Position numbers and translations under genes: made by a program
From: Luteimonas suaedae
GTDB lineage: Bacteria; Pseudomonadota; Gammaproteobacteria; Xanthomonadales; Xanthomonadaceae
Direction: 5' to 3'
Length of the DNA stretch: 64,000 nt
Assembly: GCF_008312895.1 (NCBI RefSeq)
Contig: NZ_VSSP01000002.1
Coordinates: 372,001-436,000 of the forward strand
The notes under the pieces: generated by a model
The model's input: the letters and a program-made list of their open reading frames with translations, nothing else
Told to the model about the DNA's origin: nothing
The model's database searches: none
Shown here: one piece after another, positions 40,041 through 49,348 of the stretch
Layout of the letters: each line of letters opens with the position of its first letter
How positions within the stretch are numbered: position 1 is the first letter of the stretch

Positions 40041-41933
40041 CTACGCCGTTCGCAATTCCGGCGACAGCGACATCCAGGTCAGGCGCCAGCTGCCGTCACG
40101 CCGGTCGCCGACGGCGTAGTACGGCGAGAACAACAGCGGCGCCCTGCCCTCCGGCGACAGCCGGATCGCCGGTGCGGCGTCCGGCGCGGACGCCGGCAGC
40201 GTCTCCATCCATGCCTCCTCGGGCGTCGCGGGCAGCCGCAGCGTTTCCTCGATCTTGAAGCCGTCGATCAGGCCGGTCGCGTAGACCAGCGGTCCGCGGG
40301 TGAGCGCGCACCAGTCGAGACGCAGCACTTCCTGGCGCACCGGCGTGCCGTCTGGCGCACGCGACTCCTGCACGTTGCGGTGGGTCCTGCGGTGCAGCTG
40401 CGGCCGTAGCGGGAATGCCAGCGCGATCTCGTCGCCCTCGGCCCAGCGCCGGGTCAGCGCCAGGAATTCGCCGGCGACGGGCACGGACTGCGTTTGCGCC
40501 TCTCCGTTCACCGCCACCGAGATCTGTTGCGCCCAGGCCGGGATCCGCAGGCGGACGACGAACTCCGCCGGCTGCCGCGGCGAGACCCGGATCCGGATCC
40601 TGCCGTCGAAGGGATAGTCCGTGACCTGCTCGAAGCCCACTTCGCCGGCCCCCGCCACCGGCAACGTCGCCTGCGACGGCCCGTAAAGGTTCACCGAGAT
40701 CCCGTCGTCCCACAGGCTCCAGGCCAGCGCCGGCAGTTCTTCCAGCGCCATTGCGCCGCTGGACTTGCAGCAGCGCCAGTAGGTCGTGTGCACGCGCCTG
40801 CCGTTCGCGAACACGTAGTAGCACCAGTCCTCGCCATCCGGCGCCTGTGCGCCGAGCAGGTCGTTGTAGGCGCTGCGCTCGATCTCCTCGACGAAACGCG
40901 CCTGGCCGGTGATCGCGAACAGCTCGCGGTTGAGCTGGATCCACGACAGCGTCGAGCAGGTCTCGACGTAACCGTATGGGCTGAACACGCCCGCCGGATT
41001 GAACACCTCGCGCGAGCGGTGCGCCACGCCGCCCCAGGGCCCGCCGCCCAGGGTGAGGTGATGGTTGCGGATGTTGTCCCACATCATTTCCACCGCGCGC
41101 AGGTAGCGCGGCTCGCCGGTGGCGCGGTGCAGCTTGGCCAGGCCGACCAGGTTCCACAGCAGTTGGTAGGCCTTGCCCGTCCCGATCTCGGAGGCATCGG
41201 CGCCGGCCAGCGCCCGCGTCAGCAACGCCAGGCGCAGATGCGCATCCGCCTGCTCCAGCACCCGCAACGCCAGCTGCAGGTATTTTTCCTCGCTGGTGGC
41301 CAGGTGCAGTTCCACCGCCGCGTCGAGCAGCACCGTGGCCGACATGCCGTGGTGGTTGCCGAGGGTGGTGATGTCGATGCCGCCATCGGTGAGCGCATGC
41401 AGGCACAGGTCGCCGATGCGCGCCGCGGCGGCAAGGTAGCGCGGTGCCGGGAAGTGCCGGTGCGTTTCCAGCAATCCCAGCACCAGATAGGTGTGGGTCC
41501 AGATGTCCCAGGTGCGCAGCGTGGGAGCGCCGTCCCAGGTCTCGGGTTTCGGTGGCTGCGGCCGGGTGAAGCGGCGCTCGGCGGCGTAGTTGCCGAGATA
41601 GCCGTCCGCGTCCTGCAGCGCCACCAGATGATCGGCGACCCGTTCCACGTGCGCGCGCAGGGCGGCATCGCCGCTGCGCGCCGCCGCCTTTGCCGCCGCG
41701 TACAACCACTTGCCGGCATGCTCGCCGTACCAGTCGCCCTCGTGGTTGCAGGCGGCATGCGCCGGATCGAAGAGCGCGATCGCGGGACTGGTCTCGTCGA
41801 CGATGAAGCGCGACAGGCGGCCGTGTCGATTCGCGGCCAGCGCATCGCCGAGCAGGCCGCCGAGCACGACCTGCGCCGGCGCCGGAGCGGCCAGCATCGG
41901 CACCACGGGCCGGCGCGCAGCGGCGGCGCTCAT
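40041..41933 (-). CDS. GH127/GH146-like beta-L-arabinofuranosidase family protein (DUF1680)
   Basis: The 630-residue protein of the (alpha/alpha)6-barrel group has CNHEGDWYGEHAGKWLYAAA, LQDADGYLGNY, TWDIWTHTYLVLGL, a zinc-type Glu-x-Cys (GYVETCSTLSW) and the CC pair in YWRCCKSSG (C388-C389), followed by a C-terminal beta region. In characterised GH127 enzymes a Glu, three Cys and zinc form the site, with one of the paired cysteines as nucleophile; all four ligands are seen here. Substrate unknown. No signal peptide, so cytoplasmic. The start overlaps the stop of the FGE-like fusion gene (ATGA). Confidence 0.85.
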   Translation of the reverse strand: MSAAAARRPVVPMLAAPAPAQVVLGGLLGDALAANRHGRLSRFIVDETSPAIALFDPAHAACNHEGDWYGEHAGKWLYAAAKAAARSGDAALRAHVERVADHLVALQDADGYLGNYAAERRFTRPQPPKPETWDGAPTLRTWDIWTHTYLVLGLLETHRHFPAPRYLAAAARIGDLCLHALTDGGIDITTLGNHHGMSATVLLDAAVELHLATSEEKYLQLALRVLEQADAHLRLALLTRALAGADASEIGTGKAYQLLWNLVGLAKLHRATGEPRYLRAVEMMWDNIRNHHLTLGGGPWGGVAHRSREVFNPAGVFSPYGYVETCSTLSWIQLNRELFAITGQARFVEEIERSAYNDLLGAQAPDGEDWCYYVFANGRRVHTTYWRCCKSSGAMALEELPALAWSLWDDGISVNLYGPSQATLPVAGAGEVGFEQVTDYPFDGRIRIRVSPRQPAEFVVRLRIPAWAQQISVAVNGEAQTQSVPVAGEFLALTRRWAEGDEIALAFPLRPQLHRRTHRNVQESRAPDGTPVRQEVLRLDWCALTRGPLVYATGLIDGFKIEETLRLPATPEEAWMETLPASAPDAAPAIRLSPEGRAPLLFSPYYAVGDRRDGSWRLTWMSLSPELRTA

Positions 41934-44116
41934 GCCGCGTCCACCACGCAACGGAAACCGACGCAGCGGGAACGGTCCTTGCACGGCGCCATCAGCAGGT
42001 ACTTGCCGTGCTGGTCCAGCCGGTACGCCTGCGGGAAGTACCAGTGCGAGGTTTGCGGCCGGTAGCGGCTGCCGCCGCGCAGGATCGCGGCGCGGGTGTG
42101 CGCGTCACGGTACTCGTCGGTCCACTGCCAGACGTTGCCGACCAGGTCCAGCACCCCGAACGGACTGGCGCCGCCCGGATGCGCGCCGACATCGGCGGGC
42201 GGCGGCGCCTCGCGCCCGAAGCCCGGCGCCGGCACCGCGTGCGGATCCCACTGGTCGCCCCAGGGATAGCGGCGGCCGTCGCCGCCCTGCGCGGCGTACT
42301 GCCATTCCCATTCGTGCGGCAGGCGCTTGCCGGCCCAGTGCGCGTACGCACGCGCGTCCTCGATCGACACCCAGGTGACCGGCTTGTCGTCCCAACCCGG
42401 CGGCGGCGCGCCGTCGTGCCAGTGGCGCAGGAAGTTGTGTCCGTCGCGCGGACGCCAGCCGCTGGCCTCGAGGAAGGCGCGGAACTCCCGGTTGCTCACC
42501 GGATGGCGATCGATGTGGAAGCGGGGCAACTGCATGCGCCGGCGATGGCCGCGGCGCGGGCTGTCTTCCCACGGATACTGCACGTCGACGCCATCCCAGT
42601 GATTGCCCTCGATCTCGATGCCGCCGACGACGAAGTCGAAATCCCCGGCCGGGATCGCGACCATGCCCTCGGGCGCCTCGACCACGGGCGCCGTCGGCGC
42701 GATCTCCAGCAACCGTTGCGGCAGCGAATGCCACTGCGCCGACAGCGACCGCAGCGACGGCCGCGCACGGGCGGCGGCGAGGAAGCCGTCGAGTCCCTCG
42801 ATCTCGCTGCCGGCGTCCAGCGCCAGCACCGCCCCGAAACCCCGCGCCTCGAACGCGAACGCCAGCACCGCGTCCTCTCCTGCGAGCCGCGGCGCGAGTT
42901 CCTCGCCGTGCCACACGTCGTAGTAGCGGCGACCGTCCCGGTGCGGCACCACGAGTTGCTCGCCGTCGACGCCGGACTCGTGGCGGTTGATCAGCGTCCA
43001 CAGCGTCATCCCGTCGCCCGGAAAGCGGCTGGCGAAGATGCCCGGCTGCAGGGTCGGCGCGTACGGGCGCCAGTCCAGGCTGACCATCAACGGTGCGAAT
43101 TGGCGCTCGATGGCGGCGATGCGACGCAGGGTCTCGGCATCGCGCGGGGTGAACTGGTTCCAGATGCCCCATACGTTCTCCCAGGCGTTGTAGCCGACGC
43201 CGTTGAAGAGGATGTACTGCAGGTCGTTGTTGCGGTCGCGGCCCCAGCGGTTCTCGTAGTTGATCATGTGCCGCGGCTCGAGCCACTTGAACTTGGCCAC
43301 CGACGGTACCGGGCCGTCCGGCACCTTCTTGCCCCAGCTCTGCACGTTCCAGATCAGCGCTTCTTCCGCGCTGATGGTGGATTCGGGCTGCAGCACCAAC
43401 GGGTGGCCGATGGCGTCGCCGGCATCGAAGAACGCACGCGACACGCCGTTGTAGGTGTCGCCGTTGACGCCGTCGGCGCCGACCGCCTTGGCCAGCGCGG
43501 CGATCGCGTCCCAGTCGCTCTGCTCCGGCGGACGGGTGCCATGGTCCCAGGGCATGGTCGGCAGGAACACGCGCACGCCGCGGCGATGGAAATCGTCGAC
43601 CGCGCCGCGCAGGCCTTCCAGCCCGCCGGGAAGGTCATGGGCGAGATCGGTCTTGTTGCGGTCGTCGATGCCGATGTTGGGATAGACGAACCAGATCAGC
43701 ACGCTGTCGATGCCGCCGAAGCGCGCCTCCAGGTCGTCGAGGTAGCGGTCGACGGTGTAGCGCCCCGCTTCTGGATCGTAGAAGTAGCGGTCCTCCACCA
43801 TCATCTGCGCGTGCACGAAATTGCGCTGCGCCCACTGCAGTTCCGGCCTGCGGTAGTTGGCATCGTCGTAGCCGATGCGGACCAGGTGCTCGCGGCGCCA
43901 GTCGACCAGCTCCGTGATCCAGTCGTCGGCACTGGCGGCCGCGTCGATCATCCACTGGCCGATGTCGGTGAACGGCCAGCCCGGTGCCTTGCCCGGCGTC
44001 GGCAGGTAGCGGCCGGTGGTGACGTGGGAGAACTTGTACTCGGTCTGCGGCGGCGTGCGATCGCCGTCGTCGGGGGCCATGTGCCGGGGCACGGATCGGT
44101 CTGCAGCGGAAGTCAT
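41930..44116 (-). CDS. Fusion of a glycosidase-like barrel with an FGE/SUMF1-like domain
   Basis: The 728-residue protein, no signal peptide. Residues about 30-430 look like a TIM-barrel glycosidase-type domain (SVLIWFVYPNIGIDDRNKTD, GADGVNGDTYNGVSRAF, VLQPESTISAEEALIWNVQS, with acidic residues near strand ends). Residues about 485-728 are a formylglycine-generating-enzyme-like domain (VAIPAGDF, RFHIDRHPVSNREFRAFLEA, PVTWVSIEDARAYAHWAGKR, LVGNVWQWTDEY, AILRGGSRYR, GFRCV). The copper-binding cysteine pair of true FGE is replaced by SHWYFPQAYRLDQ, and no sulfatase is nearby, so it is unlikely to make formylglycine. It is coupled to the GH127-like gene. Reaction unknown. Confidence 0.75.
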   Translation of the reverse strand: MTSAADRSVPRHMAPDDGDRTPPQTEYKFSHVTTGRYLPTPGKAPGWPFTDIGQWMIDAAASADDWITELVDWRREHLVRIGYDDANYRRPELQWAQRNFVHAQMMVEDRYFYDPEAGRYTVDRYLDDLEARFGGIDSVLIWFVYPNIGIDDRNKTDLAHDLPGGLEGLRGAVDDFHRRGVRVFLPTMPWDHGTRPPEQSDWDAIAALAKAVGADGVNGDTYNGVSRAFFDAGDAIGHPLVLQPESTISAEEALIWNVQSWGKKVPDGPVPSVAKFKWLEPRHMINYENRWGRDRNNDLQYILFNGVGYNAWENVWGIWNQFTPRDAETLRRIAAIERQFAPLMVSLDWRPYAPTLQPGIFASRFPGDGMTLWTLINRHESGVDGEQLVVPHRDGRRYYDVWHGEELAPRLAGEDAVLAFAFEARGFGAVLALDAGSEIEGLDGFLAAARARPSLRSLSAQWHSLPQRLLEIAPTAPVVEAPEGMVAIPAGDFDFVVGGIEIEGNHWDGVDVQYPWEDSPRRGHRRRMQLPRFHIDRHPVSNREFRAFLEASGWRPRDGHNFLRHWHDGAPPPGWDDKPVTWVSIEDARAYAHWAGKRLPHEWEWQYAAQGGDGRRYPWGDQWDPHAVPAPGFGREAPPPADVGAHPGGASPFGVLDLVGNVWQWTDEYRDAHTRAAILRGGSRYRPQTSHWYFPQAYRLDQHGKYLLMAPCKDRSRCVGFRCVVDAA

Positions 44117-44258
44117 CGTATCTCGCGGAAAGGAGCGGGAAGAATTGCGGTGGTCGCGCAGGCGGCCAGGCCATCGTACGTGCGCCCCGTCGCGCCCGCG
44201 ACCGACGCCGGTGGTGCGTCGCCGGTCCGGCGAACGGCGATCCGGGGCGGCAATCGGC

Positions 44259-45506
44259 TCACTCCAGGCTCTGGTAGACCAGGGTCTGAAAGCGGCCGCC
44301 GATGCGCGGCAGATCGCCATCGATCTCGCGCGGCAGGTGCTGCAGCATGAGGATGGCGATCAGGCGCTCGCGCGGATCGAGGGTGAAGCTGGTCGAGGCC
44401 GCGCCCGCCCAGCCGAACTGCCCGACCGAGCCCGGGCGCCCGCGCCGGGCGACGTCGAGCACCACGTAGCCGCCGAGCCCGAAGCCCTCGGCGTCACTGA
44501 ACTGCGTGACCGGCGGATCGAGCATCGTCAGGTGATTCTGCAGCATCAGCTCGACCGTCTTGCGGCCGAGCACGCGCACGCCCTCCAGTTCGCCGCCGTA
44601 GAGCAGCATCTGGCAGAAGCGCGCGTAGTCGCCGGCTGTCGAGTACAGGCCGCCTGCCCCGCTCGGGTAAGCGTTCAAGGGTGCGCCGGGACGCTCGGCG
44701 CTGGGGCCCTTGTCACGCGTGAGCACGCCGTCGTCACCCATGACGGTGAGGTCGGCGACGCGGCCGCGCTGCGATTCCGGCACCCGGAAGCCGGTGTCGG
44801 GCATCCGCAGCGGCGCCAACAGCCGCTGCTGCAGGAACGCATCGAAGGCCTGCCCCGACACGACTTCCACCAGCCGCGCCAGCACCTCGGTCGACGCGCC
44901 GTCGTAGCCGAAACGCGTGCCGGGATCGGCGGCGAGCGGCACCCGCGCCAGACGGGCGACGAACCCGCGCAGATCGGAGGCGCCGTGCGGATCGGCGCGT
45001 TCGAGCAATTTCACCGCCTCGCCATCGCCTTCCAGTCCGGCCGGGAAACCGGCGGTATGGGTCAGCAGGCCGCGGATCGTGACCGCCGCACGCGCTGGAC
45101 GCAATCGCGGCGCATCGGCGCTGCCCCCGGCGAACACCATGCGCTCGTCCAGCTCCGGCAGATAGCGCGCAACCGGGTCGTCGAGCGCGATCCGGCCCTC
45201 CTCCACCAGCATCAGCACCGCGACCGAGGTGACGGTCTTGGTCATCGAATAGATGCGGAAGATCGCATCGCGCGGCATGGGTTCGCTACGGGCCAAGTCA
45301 CGGTGGCCGTAGGCCCGCCAGTCGACGATGCGGCCGTCGCGGACGACCAGGGTCACCCCGCCCAGGTAGCCGCCCGCACCGGTGACCTCGTCCATGAAGC
45401 CGTGCAGGCGCGCCAGGCGCGACGGCGAGACGCCCACGTCCGTCGGTGCGGCCAACGGCAGCGGCGACGCGGCGGCCGCAGCGAAGGTCATCGCGCATGC
45501 CAGCAA
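44259..45506 (-). CDS. Beta-lactamase-fold serine hydrolase (EstB/class C-like)
   Basis: The protein has the SxxK motif S87-MTK (IYSMTKTVTSVAVLML), the Tyr of FGYDGASTEVLARL, and HTAGFPAG as in esterase/penicillin-binding relatives. It ends with a domain containing FGLGGYVVLDVARRG. Probably exported (a short hydrophobic N-terminus, ACAMTFAAAAAS), acting as esterase or peptidase. The start is poor: the only near start in frame is TTG 45506, and family E repeat begins 76 bp upstream; the true start may be elsewhere or altered. Transcribed after the second TonB receptor. Confidence 0.75.
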   Translation of the reverse strand: MLACAMTFAAAAASPLPLAAPTDVGVSPSRLARLHGFMDEVTGAGGYLGGVTLVVRDGRIVDWRAYGHRDLARSEPMPRDAIFRIYSMTKTVTSVAVLMLVEEGRIALDDPVARYLPELDERMVFAGGSADAPRLRPARAAVTIRGLLTHTAGFPAGLEGDGEAVKLLERADPHGASDLRGFVARLARVPLAADPGTRFGYDGASTEVLARLVEVVSGQAFDAFLQQRLLAPLRMPDTGFRVPESQRGRVADLTVMGDDGVLTRDKGPSAERPGAPLNAYPSGAGGLYSTAGDYARFCQMLLYGGELEGVRVLGRKTVELMLQNHLTMLDPPVTQFSDAEGFGLGGYVVLDVARRGRPGSVGQFGWAGAASTSFTLDPRERLIAILMLQHLPREIDGDLPRIGGRFQTLVYQSLE

Positions 45507-45582
45507 GGCAACGATGCCGTTCCATTGGATAAAGGGCGATCGGGAGCTAGGGCTCCCCCACTTCTTCTGGCCCTTGCTTTTT

Positions 45583-45761
45583 CCCCCTTTGAAGAAGGGG
45601 GATTCAGGGGGGCGAGGGCCGCCGCTTGCAAGCCATCGGCTTGCGGCTGATCGAGCGCCCTCGCGTAAGCGAGGGCCGGGAATCGCGCCGCGATTTGCTT
45701 TAGCTGTTACGCCGTCGGGCGCCCAGCAAATCCCCCGCAGCCCCCCTTTTTCAAAGGGGGG
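45583..45761. repeat. CCCCCTTT...AAAGGGGG element (family E), copy 2
   Basis: A longer version of 24273-24367. The outer hairpins CCCCCTTTGAAGAAGGGGGA and CCCCCCTTTTTCAAAGGGGG flank an inner GTCGGGCGCCCAGCAAATCC segment, the inverse of that in copy 1. It fills most of the 331-bp gap between the receptor and serine hydrolase genes; the remaining ~76 bp on either side show nothing clear. Confidence 0.75.
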
Positions 45762-45837
45762 AAAGGCAGGAGCGATTTGAAAGCGGGGCGGACTGCGGAA
45801 GATATCTGGAACCTCGGGTCGAACCGGGCCGGCGGCG

Positions 45838-48000
45838 TCAGAACGTGATCGTATGCGTGACCGAGAACATCCGGCCGCGCCCGGCGAAGTAGTTCTTCCA
45901 GAAATCGATCTGCGACCAGCTGAGGATGTAGTACTTGTCGGTCAGGTTCTCGATGCCCAGCGAAAGGCGGCCGTAACGCTCGAAGTCGTAGTTCACGGTC
46001 AGGTCGAACAGGGTGTAGCCCTCGGTGTGCTCCTCGGCCCAGGCCTGGTCGTCCGGCAGGCCCTCGTTGAGGTCGCGATCGAACAGCATGGTCGCGCCCA
46101 GGGTCACGTCGCCGCGCGGCGAGAAGTTCCAGGTGGCCGCCGCCGACAGCTTGTCCGGGCTGATGTCGTTGATACCCATCTCGCGGTCCAGCGGACCCGC
46201 GCCGCCGAAGGTGGTCTTGCCGCGGATGCGCGAGTACAGGGCGGTCAGGCGCCAGTCGTCCGAAGGCCGGAACTCGCTCGAGGCCTCGAAGCCCTTGATC
46301 TCGACCGGCGCGCGGCTGAGGATGAAATCCTCGGTCGCCGGATCGATGATCAGCGACGAGCCGAAGTCGGAATTGCTCTCGTAGTAGGACGCGCCCAGGC
46401 TCGCGCGCGCGCCGCGCCAGTTGAAGCCGATCTCGCGGTTGTCGACGACGATCGCCTGCAGGTCGACGAACCCTTCCACCGTCTGCCCCGGCTCGCTGAT
46501 GTTGCGCAGCGGAATGCCGACGTTGGGCAGGCTGAATCCCTCGCTGTAGGAGGCGTATACCGACCAGGCGTCGGCGATGCGCCAGATCGCGCCGATGTTG
46601 GGCAGGTTCTCCTGGTAGTCGAGCGTGCCGCCCTGGACGAAGGCGCGGTTGCGGTACCAGGTGGTGGCGTAGTCGTCGACCTCCAACTCGCCGTCCTCGC
46701 GGCGCATGCCGCCGCTCACGGTGACCGGGCCGATGTCCCAGGAGAGCTGGGCGTAGGGCGCGGTGCTCTTGTAGACCATCGGCGGCACCCAGACGCGATT
46801 GGTGATGGCCAGGAGCTGCTGCGCCTCGTCCTCGACCACGTCCACGCCCGCCCGCAGTTCGAGGCCGTCGATGTCGAACAGCGACGAACGCGTCCATGAC
46901 ACCCGCGCACCCTTCTTCTCGGTCGCGATCTCGGACTGGTCGATCAGCTCGCCGATCGGGGCGATGTCCGGGTCCTGGCGGTCGATGCCGTCCTCGGCGG
47001 GATAGCGCATCGCCTGGCTGGCGCGGTAGACGTCGGCCGTCAGGCTGCCGCCGAAGAGGTCGGCGTTGCTGTAGGACAGCGCGTACTGGCGGAAGTCGTT
47101 GAACTCGGTCATCGAGCCCAGCGGCGGGATCCGGATCGAGGAATCGGTGATGCCCTGCTCGCGATCGCCCTCGACCCAGGAATAGTTGCCCTTGCCGGTG
47201 ATCTCGAAGCGGCTGGCGGAGAGTTGCAGGCGCTGCATGCCGGCCTCGCCGAAGTTCATGCCCCACTTCAGGAACAGGTTGTCGGCCTCGCTGTCGTTGG
47301 TCGAGCCGCTGGCGTTCATGCCCACGCGGCGCCCGTTCGCGTCCCAGGCCATGCCGCGGTCGAGGAACGAAGCCGCGGCCAGCAGGTCGTAGCCCTCGTT
47401 CTTGTGGGTCACGGTGAGCCCGGCCTTCCAGGCGTCGCTGTCCTCGCGGAACTGGGTGGAATAGCGCGAAGTGAGCGTGGCCTGCGTTCCCTCCTCGGTC
47501 GGGGTCTTGGAGAGATAGTTGATGATGCCGCCGGCGGCGCCGATGCCCTCGGCCGCGGAGGGCCCGTTGATCACCTCGATGCGGCCGATGATGCCCATGT
47601 CGGTGAAGGTGCCCGAACGATTGCCCTCGCGCAGCGGCGAGCCCTGCGGGATGCCGTCGAACAGGCGCAGCGCGGTGCGGCCGCGCAGGGTCTCGCCGAG
47701 ATTGCTCATCGCCTGCGAGGATTCCGAATACCCCGGCACTGAACGCGCCAGCACCGCGGTGGCGTCCTCACTCAACGTCAGCGAGCGCTGCACTTCCTCC
47801 TGCGACACGATCGTGACCGCGCCCGGGATCTTGTCGACGGCCCTGGGACTGCGCGAGCCGGTGACGACCATGCGGTCGAGATCGGTCGTGGCGGTCGTGG
47901 CCTGAGCCGCTGGATCCTCCGCCGCTTCCTCCTGCGCATGGATGACGGGTGCGGTGGCAAGCAATGCGCAGGCGATCGCGACGGAGAGTGGTGTCTTCAT
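45838..48000 (-). CDS. TonB-dependent receptor (siderophore/ligand type)
   Basis: The 720-residue outer-membrane receptor has a signal peptide (KTPLSVAIACALLATAPVIHA), TonB-box area DLDRMVVTGSRS, a plug (PGAVTIVSQEEVQRSLTLSE, LRGRTALRLFDGIPQGSPLR, IEVINGPSAAEGIGAAGG) and a barrel ending GRGRMFSVTHTITF with the terminal Phe. The plug and barrel resemble FecA-like iron or other small-ligand receptors rather than the maltodextrin type at 34427. The neighbouring LysR gene and symporter suggest a separate substrate. Two perfect palindromes lie in its upstream region. Confidence 0.9.
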   Translation of the reverse strand: MKTPLSVAIACALLATAPVIHAQEEAAEDPAAQATTATTDLDRMVVTGSRSPRAVDKIPGAVTIVSQEEVQRSLTLSEDATAVLARSVPGYSESSQAMSNLGETLRGRTALRLFDGIPQGSPLREGNRSGTFTDMGIIGRIEVINGPSAAEGIGAAGGIINYLSKTPTEEGTQATLTSRYSTQFREDSDAWKAGLTVTHKNEGYDLLAAASFLDRGMAWDANGRRVGMNASGSTNDSEADNLFLKWGMNFGEAGMQRLQLSASRFEITGKGNYSWVEGDREQGITDSSIRIPPLGSMTEFNDFRQYALSYSNADLFGGSLTADVYRASQAMRYPAEDGIDRQDPDIAPIGELIDQSEIATEKKGARVSWTRSSLFDIDGLELRAGVDVVEDEAQQLLAITNRVWVPPMVYKSTAPYAQLSWDIGPVTVSGGMRREDGELEVDDYATTWYRNRAFVQGGTLDYQENLPNIGAIWRIADAWSVYASYSEGFSLPNVGIPLRNISEPGQTVEGFVDLQAIVVDNREIGFNWRGARASLGASYYESNSDFGSSLIIDPATEDFILSRAPVEIKGFEASSEFRPSDDWRLTALYSRIRGKTTFGGAGPLDREMGINDISPDKLSAAATWNFSPRGDVTLGATMLFDRDLNEGLPDDQAWAEEHTEGYTLFDLTVNYDFERYGRLSLGIENLTDKYYILSWSQIDFWKNYFAGRGRMFSVTHTITF

Positions 48001-48115
48001 TGGGTATGGTCTCTGCTGGTTCGGGTGGCCCCGGTATGCCGCGATGGCAGCCCGTGCTCGTGCGACAAGGCGGCCGGCATTCCGCCGCCGCTCGCTCGCG
48101 ACGCCCTCCCGGCGC

Positions 48116-48131
48116 CGACCCGATCGGGTCG
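48116..48131. promoter_or_regulatory. Perfect 16-bp palindrome upstream of TonB receptor
   Basis: CGACCCGATCGGGTCG is a perfect palindrome 116 bp before the receptor start. A regulator site is possible; the high GC also allows a hairpin. No second copy was noticed in the window. Confidence 0.4.
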
Positions 48132-48209
48132 CAGGCAGCGTAGGCGTAGCGTCGATGGCGTCACAGCGGCGCGGCCTATGTTCAGAGATCAGGTTTTCTT
48201 GCCTATCAA

Positions 48210-48228
48210 GCAGCAAAAGATTTGCTGC
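48210..48228. promoter_or_regulatory. GCAGCAAA-AGA-TTTGCTGC inverted repeat
   Basis: Two perfect 8-bp arms separated by AGA lie in the AT-richer stretch between the LysR gene and the receptor. An adjacent GTGCAGCAA half is also present (48230-48238). Size and symmetry fit a transcription factor site, perhaps for the neighbouring LysR regulator. Confidence 0.45.
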
Positions 48229-48262
48229 GGTGCAGCAACAGCGAGAGCAACGGGGCAGCTTC

Positions 48263-48385
48263 GTAGGAGCGCGCCATGCGCGCGATGCCCGCGCCGCATG
48301 ACAAATGCAGCAGCGGCTTCGGACATGCTGCTGCTGCCGAAGTCGCGTGAACCGGGTCAACGGCGCCGGCATCGCGCGCTCCTAC
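48263..48385. repeat. GTAG-headed element, copy 6 (family A, short variant), supplies LysR stop
   Basis: A 123-bp variant with the same heads but a different centre (ACAAATGCAGCAGCGGCTTC). The right end CTAC (48382-48385) read on the minus strand gives GTAG and thereby the TAG stop of the LysR gene. Copy 7 (53164-53291) is of the same short type. Confidence 0.82.
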
Positions 48386-49254
48386 GAATCGACGGTTTGG
48401 CGCGCCTCTTCGAGCAACACATTGACCAGGCGAATGCGCACGCTCGAGCGCGACCACACCGCGCCGATGCGCCGCGGCTCCACCAGCTCCGGCAACGGCA
48501 TCCGCACCAGGTCCAGTCCCTCCGGCCACGGCCGCGCCCAGTCCGGGACCAGCGACACGCCCAGGCCGCGGTCGACCATCACCGCGATCGCGTTGAGCGC
48601 ATTGACCTCGAACCGCTCCAGCGGCGTGATCCCGGCCTGTCGCAGGTACTCGTCGGCCTGGCGGCCGCCCCACTGGTTGCGGTCGTAGCGGATCAGCGGC
48701 TCGTTCGCCAGCAAGTCGTGCGGATCGCGACCGGCGAAGCGCCGCGGCGCCAGCACCACCAGCGGCTCCTCGCGCAGCAGCTGCCAGTCGCAGGTCTTGG
48801 GCAGCGCGTACGGCGCCTGCAGCACGATCGCCGCGTCCAGGTCGCCGGCCTCCACCGCGCGGTACAGGTCGGCCGAGTACCCGGGGCGGATGAAGACGTT
48901 GATCTGCGGAAAGGCCTCCACCATCCGCGCCAGGACATCCGGCAGGATGCCCGCCAGCCCGGTCGGACAGGCGCCGATCCGCAGCTCGCCCGCCAGCGTG
49001 CTGTCGTTGGCCACGCTGCGCAGGTCGGACACGCCGCGCAACAGGTCGCGGGCGCGCGTGAGGATCCGCGCGCCCGGCTCGGTCACGCTGACGGTGCGCC
49101 CGGCGCGGGCGATCAGCGGCGCGCCGATCTCGCGCTCCAACGTGCGGATCTGCTGCGCCACCGCCGCCGGGGTGATGTTGAGCAGGCGCGCGGCGGCGGC
49201 CATCGAACCATGGTCGGCGACGGCCACGAAGGTCTTGAGGAATTGCGTGTCCAC
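48382..49254 (-). CDS. LysR family transcriptional regulator
   Basis: The 290-residue protein has the N-terminal helix-turn-helix (LKTFVAVADHGSMAAAARLL, NITPAAVAQQIRTLEREIGA) and the substrate-binding fold with GELRIGACPTGLAGILPDVL. GTG 49254 follows GGAG by seven bases, which decides the start against upstream in-frame codons. It is transcribed toward the TonB receptor and may control it or the upstream symporter gene. Its stop is in repeat copy 6. Confidence 0.88.
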   Translation of the reverse strand: MDTQFLKTFVAVADHGSMAAAARLLNITPAAVAQQIRTLEREIGAPLIARAGRTVSVTEPGARILTRARDLLRGVSDLRSVANDSTLAGELRIGACPTGLAGILPDVLARMVEAFPQINVFIRPGYSADLYRAVEAGDLDAAIVLQAPYALPKTCDWQLLREEPLVVLAPRRFAGRDPHDLLANEPLIRYDRNQWGGRQADEYLRQAGITPLERFEVNALNAIAVMVDRGLGVSLVPDWARPWPEGLDLVRMPLPELVEPRRIGAVWSRSSVRIRLVNVLLEEARQTVDS

Positions 49255-49348
49255 GTCACCGCTCCGGAGTCGAGGGCCTACGCTACCGGACCGGCGGCGT
49301 GCGCGGGAGCGCCGGAAGTCCTGCATCGACGGCTGCAAGGCGTTGCGC

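Noticed and set aside
41930..44116. Active formylglycine-generating enzyme for sulfatase maturation
   Set aside because: The C-terminal cysteine pair needed for copper binding is missing and no sulfatase gene is in the window.
45298..45525. Frameshifted N-terminus of the serine hydrolase starting at the ATG at 45525
   Set aside because: The alternative frame does not give a better signal peptide and would need an unproven frameshift; the TTG start in the main frame is adequate.
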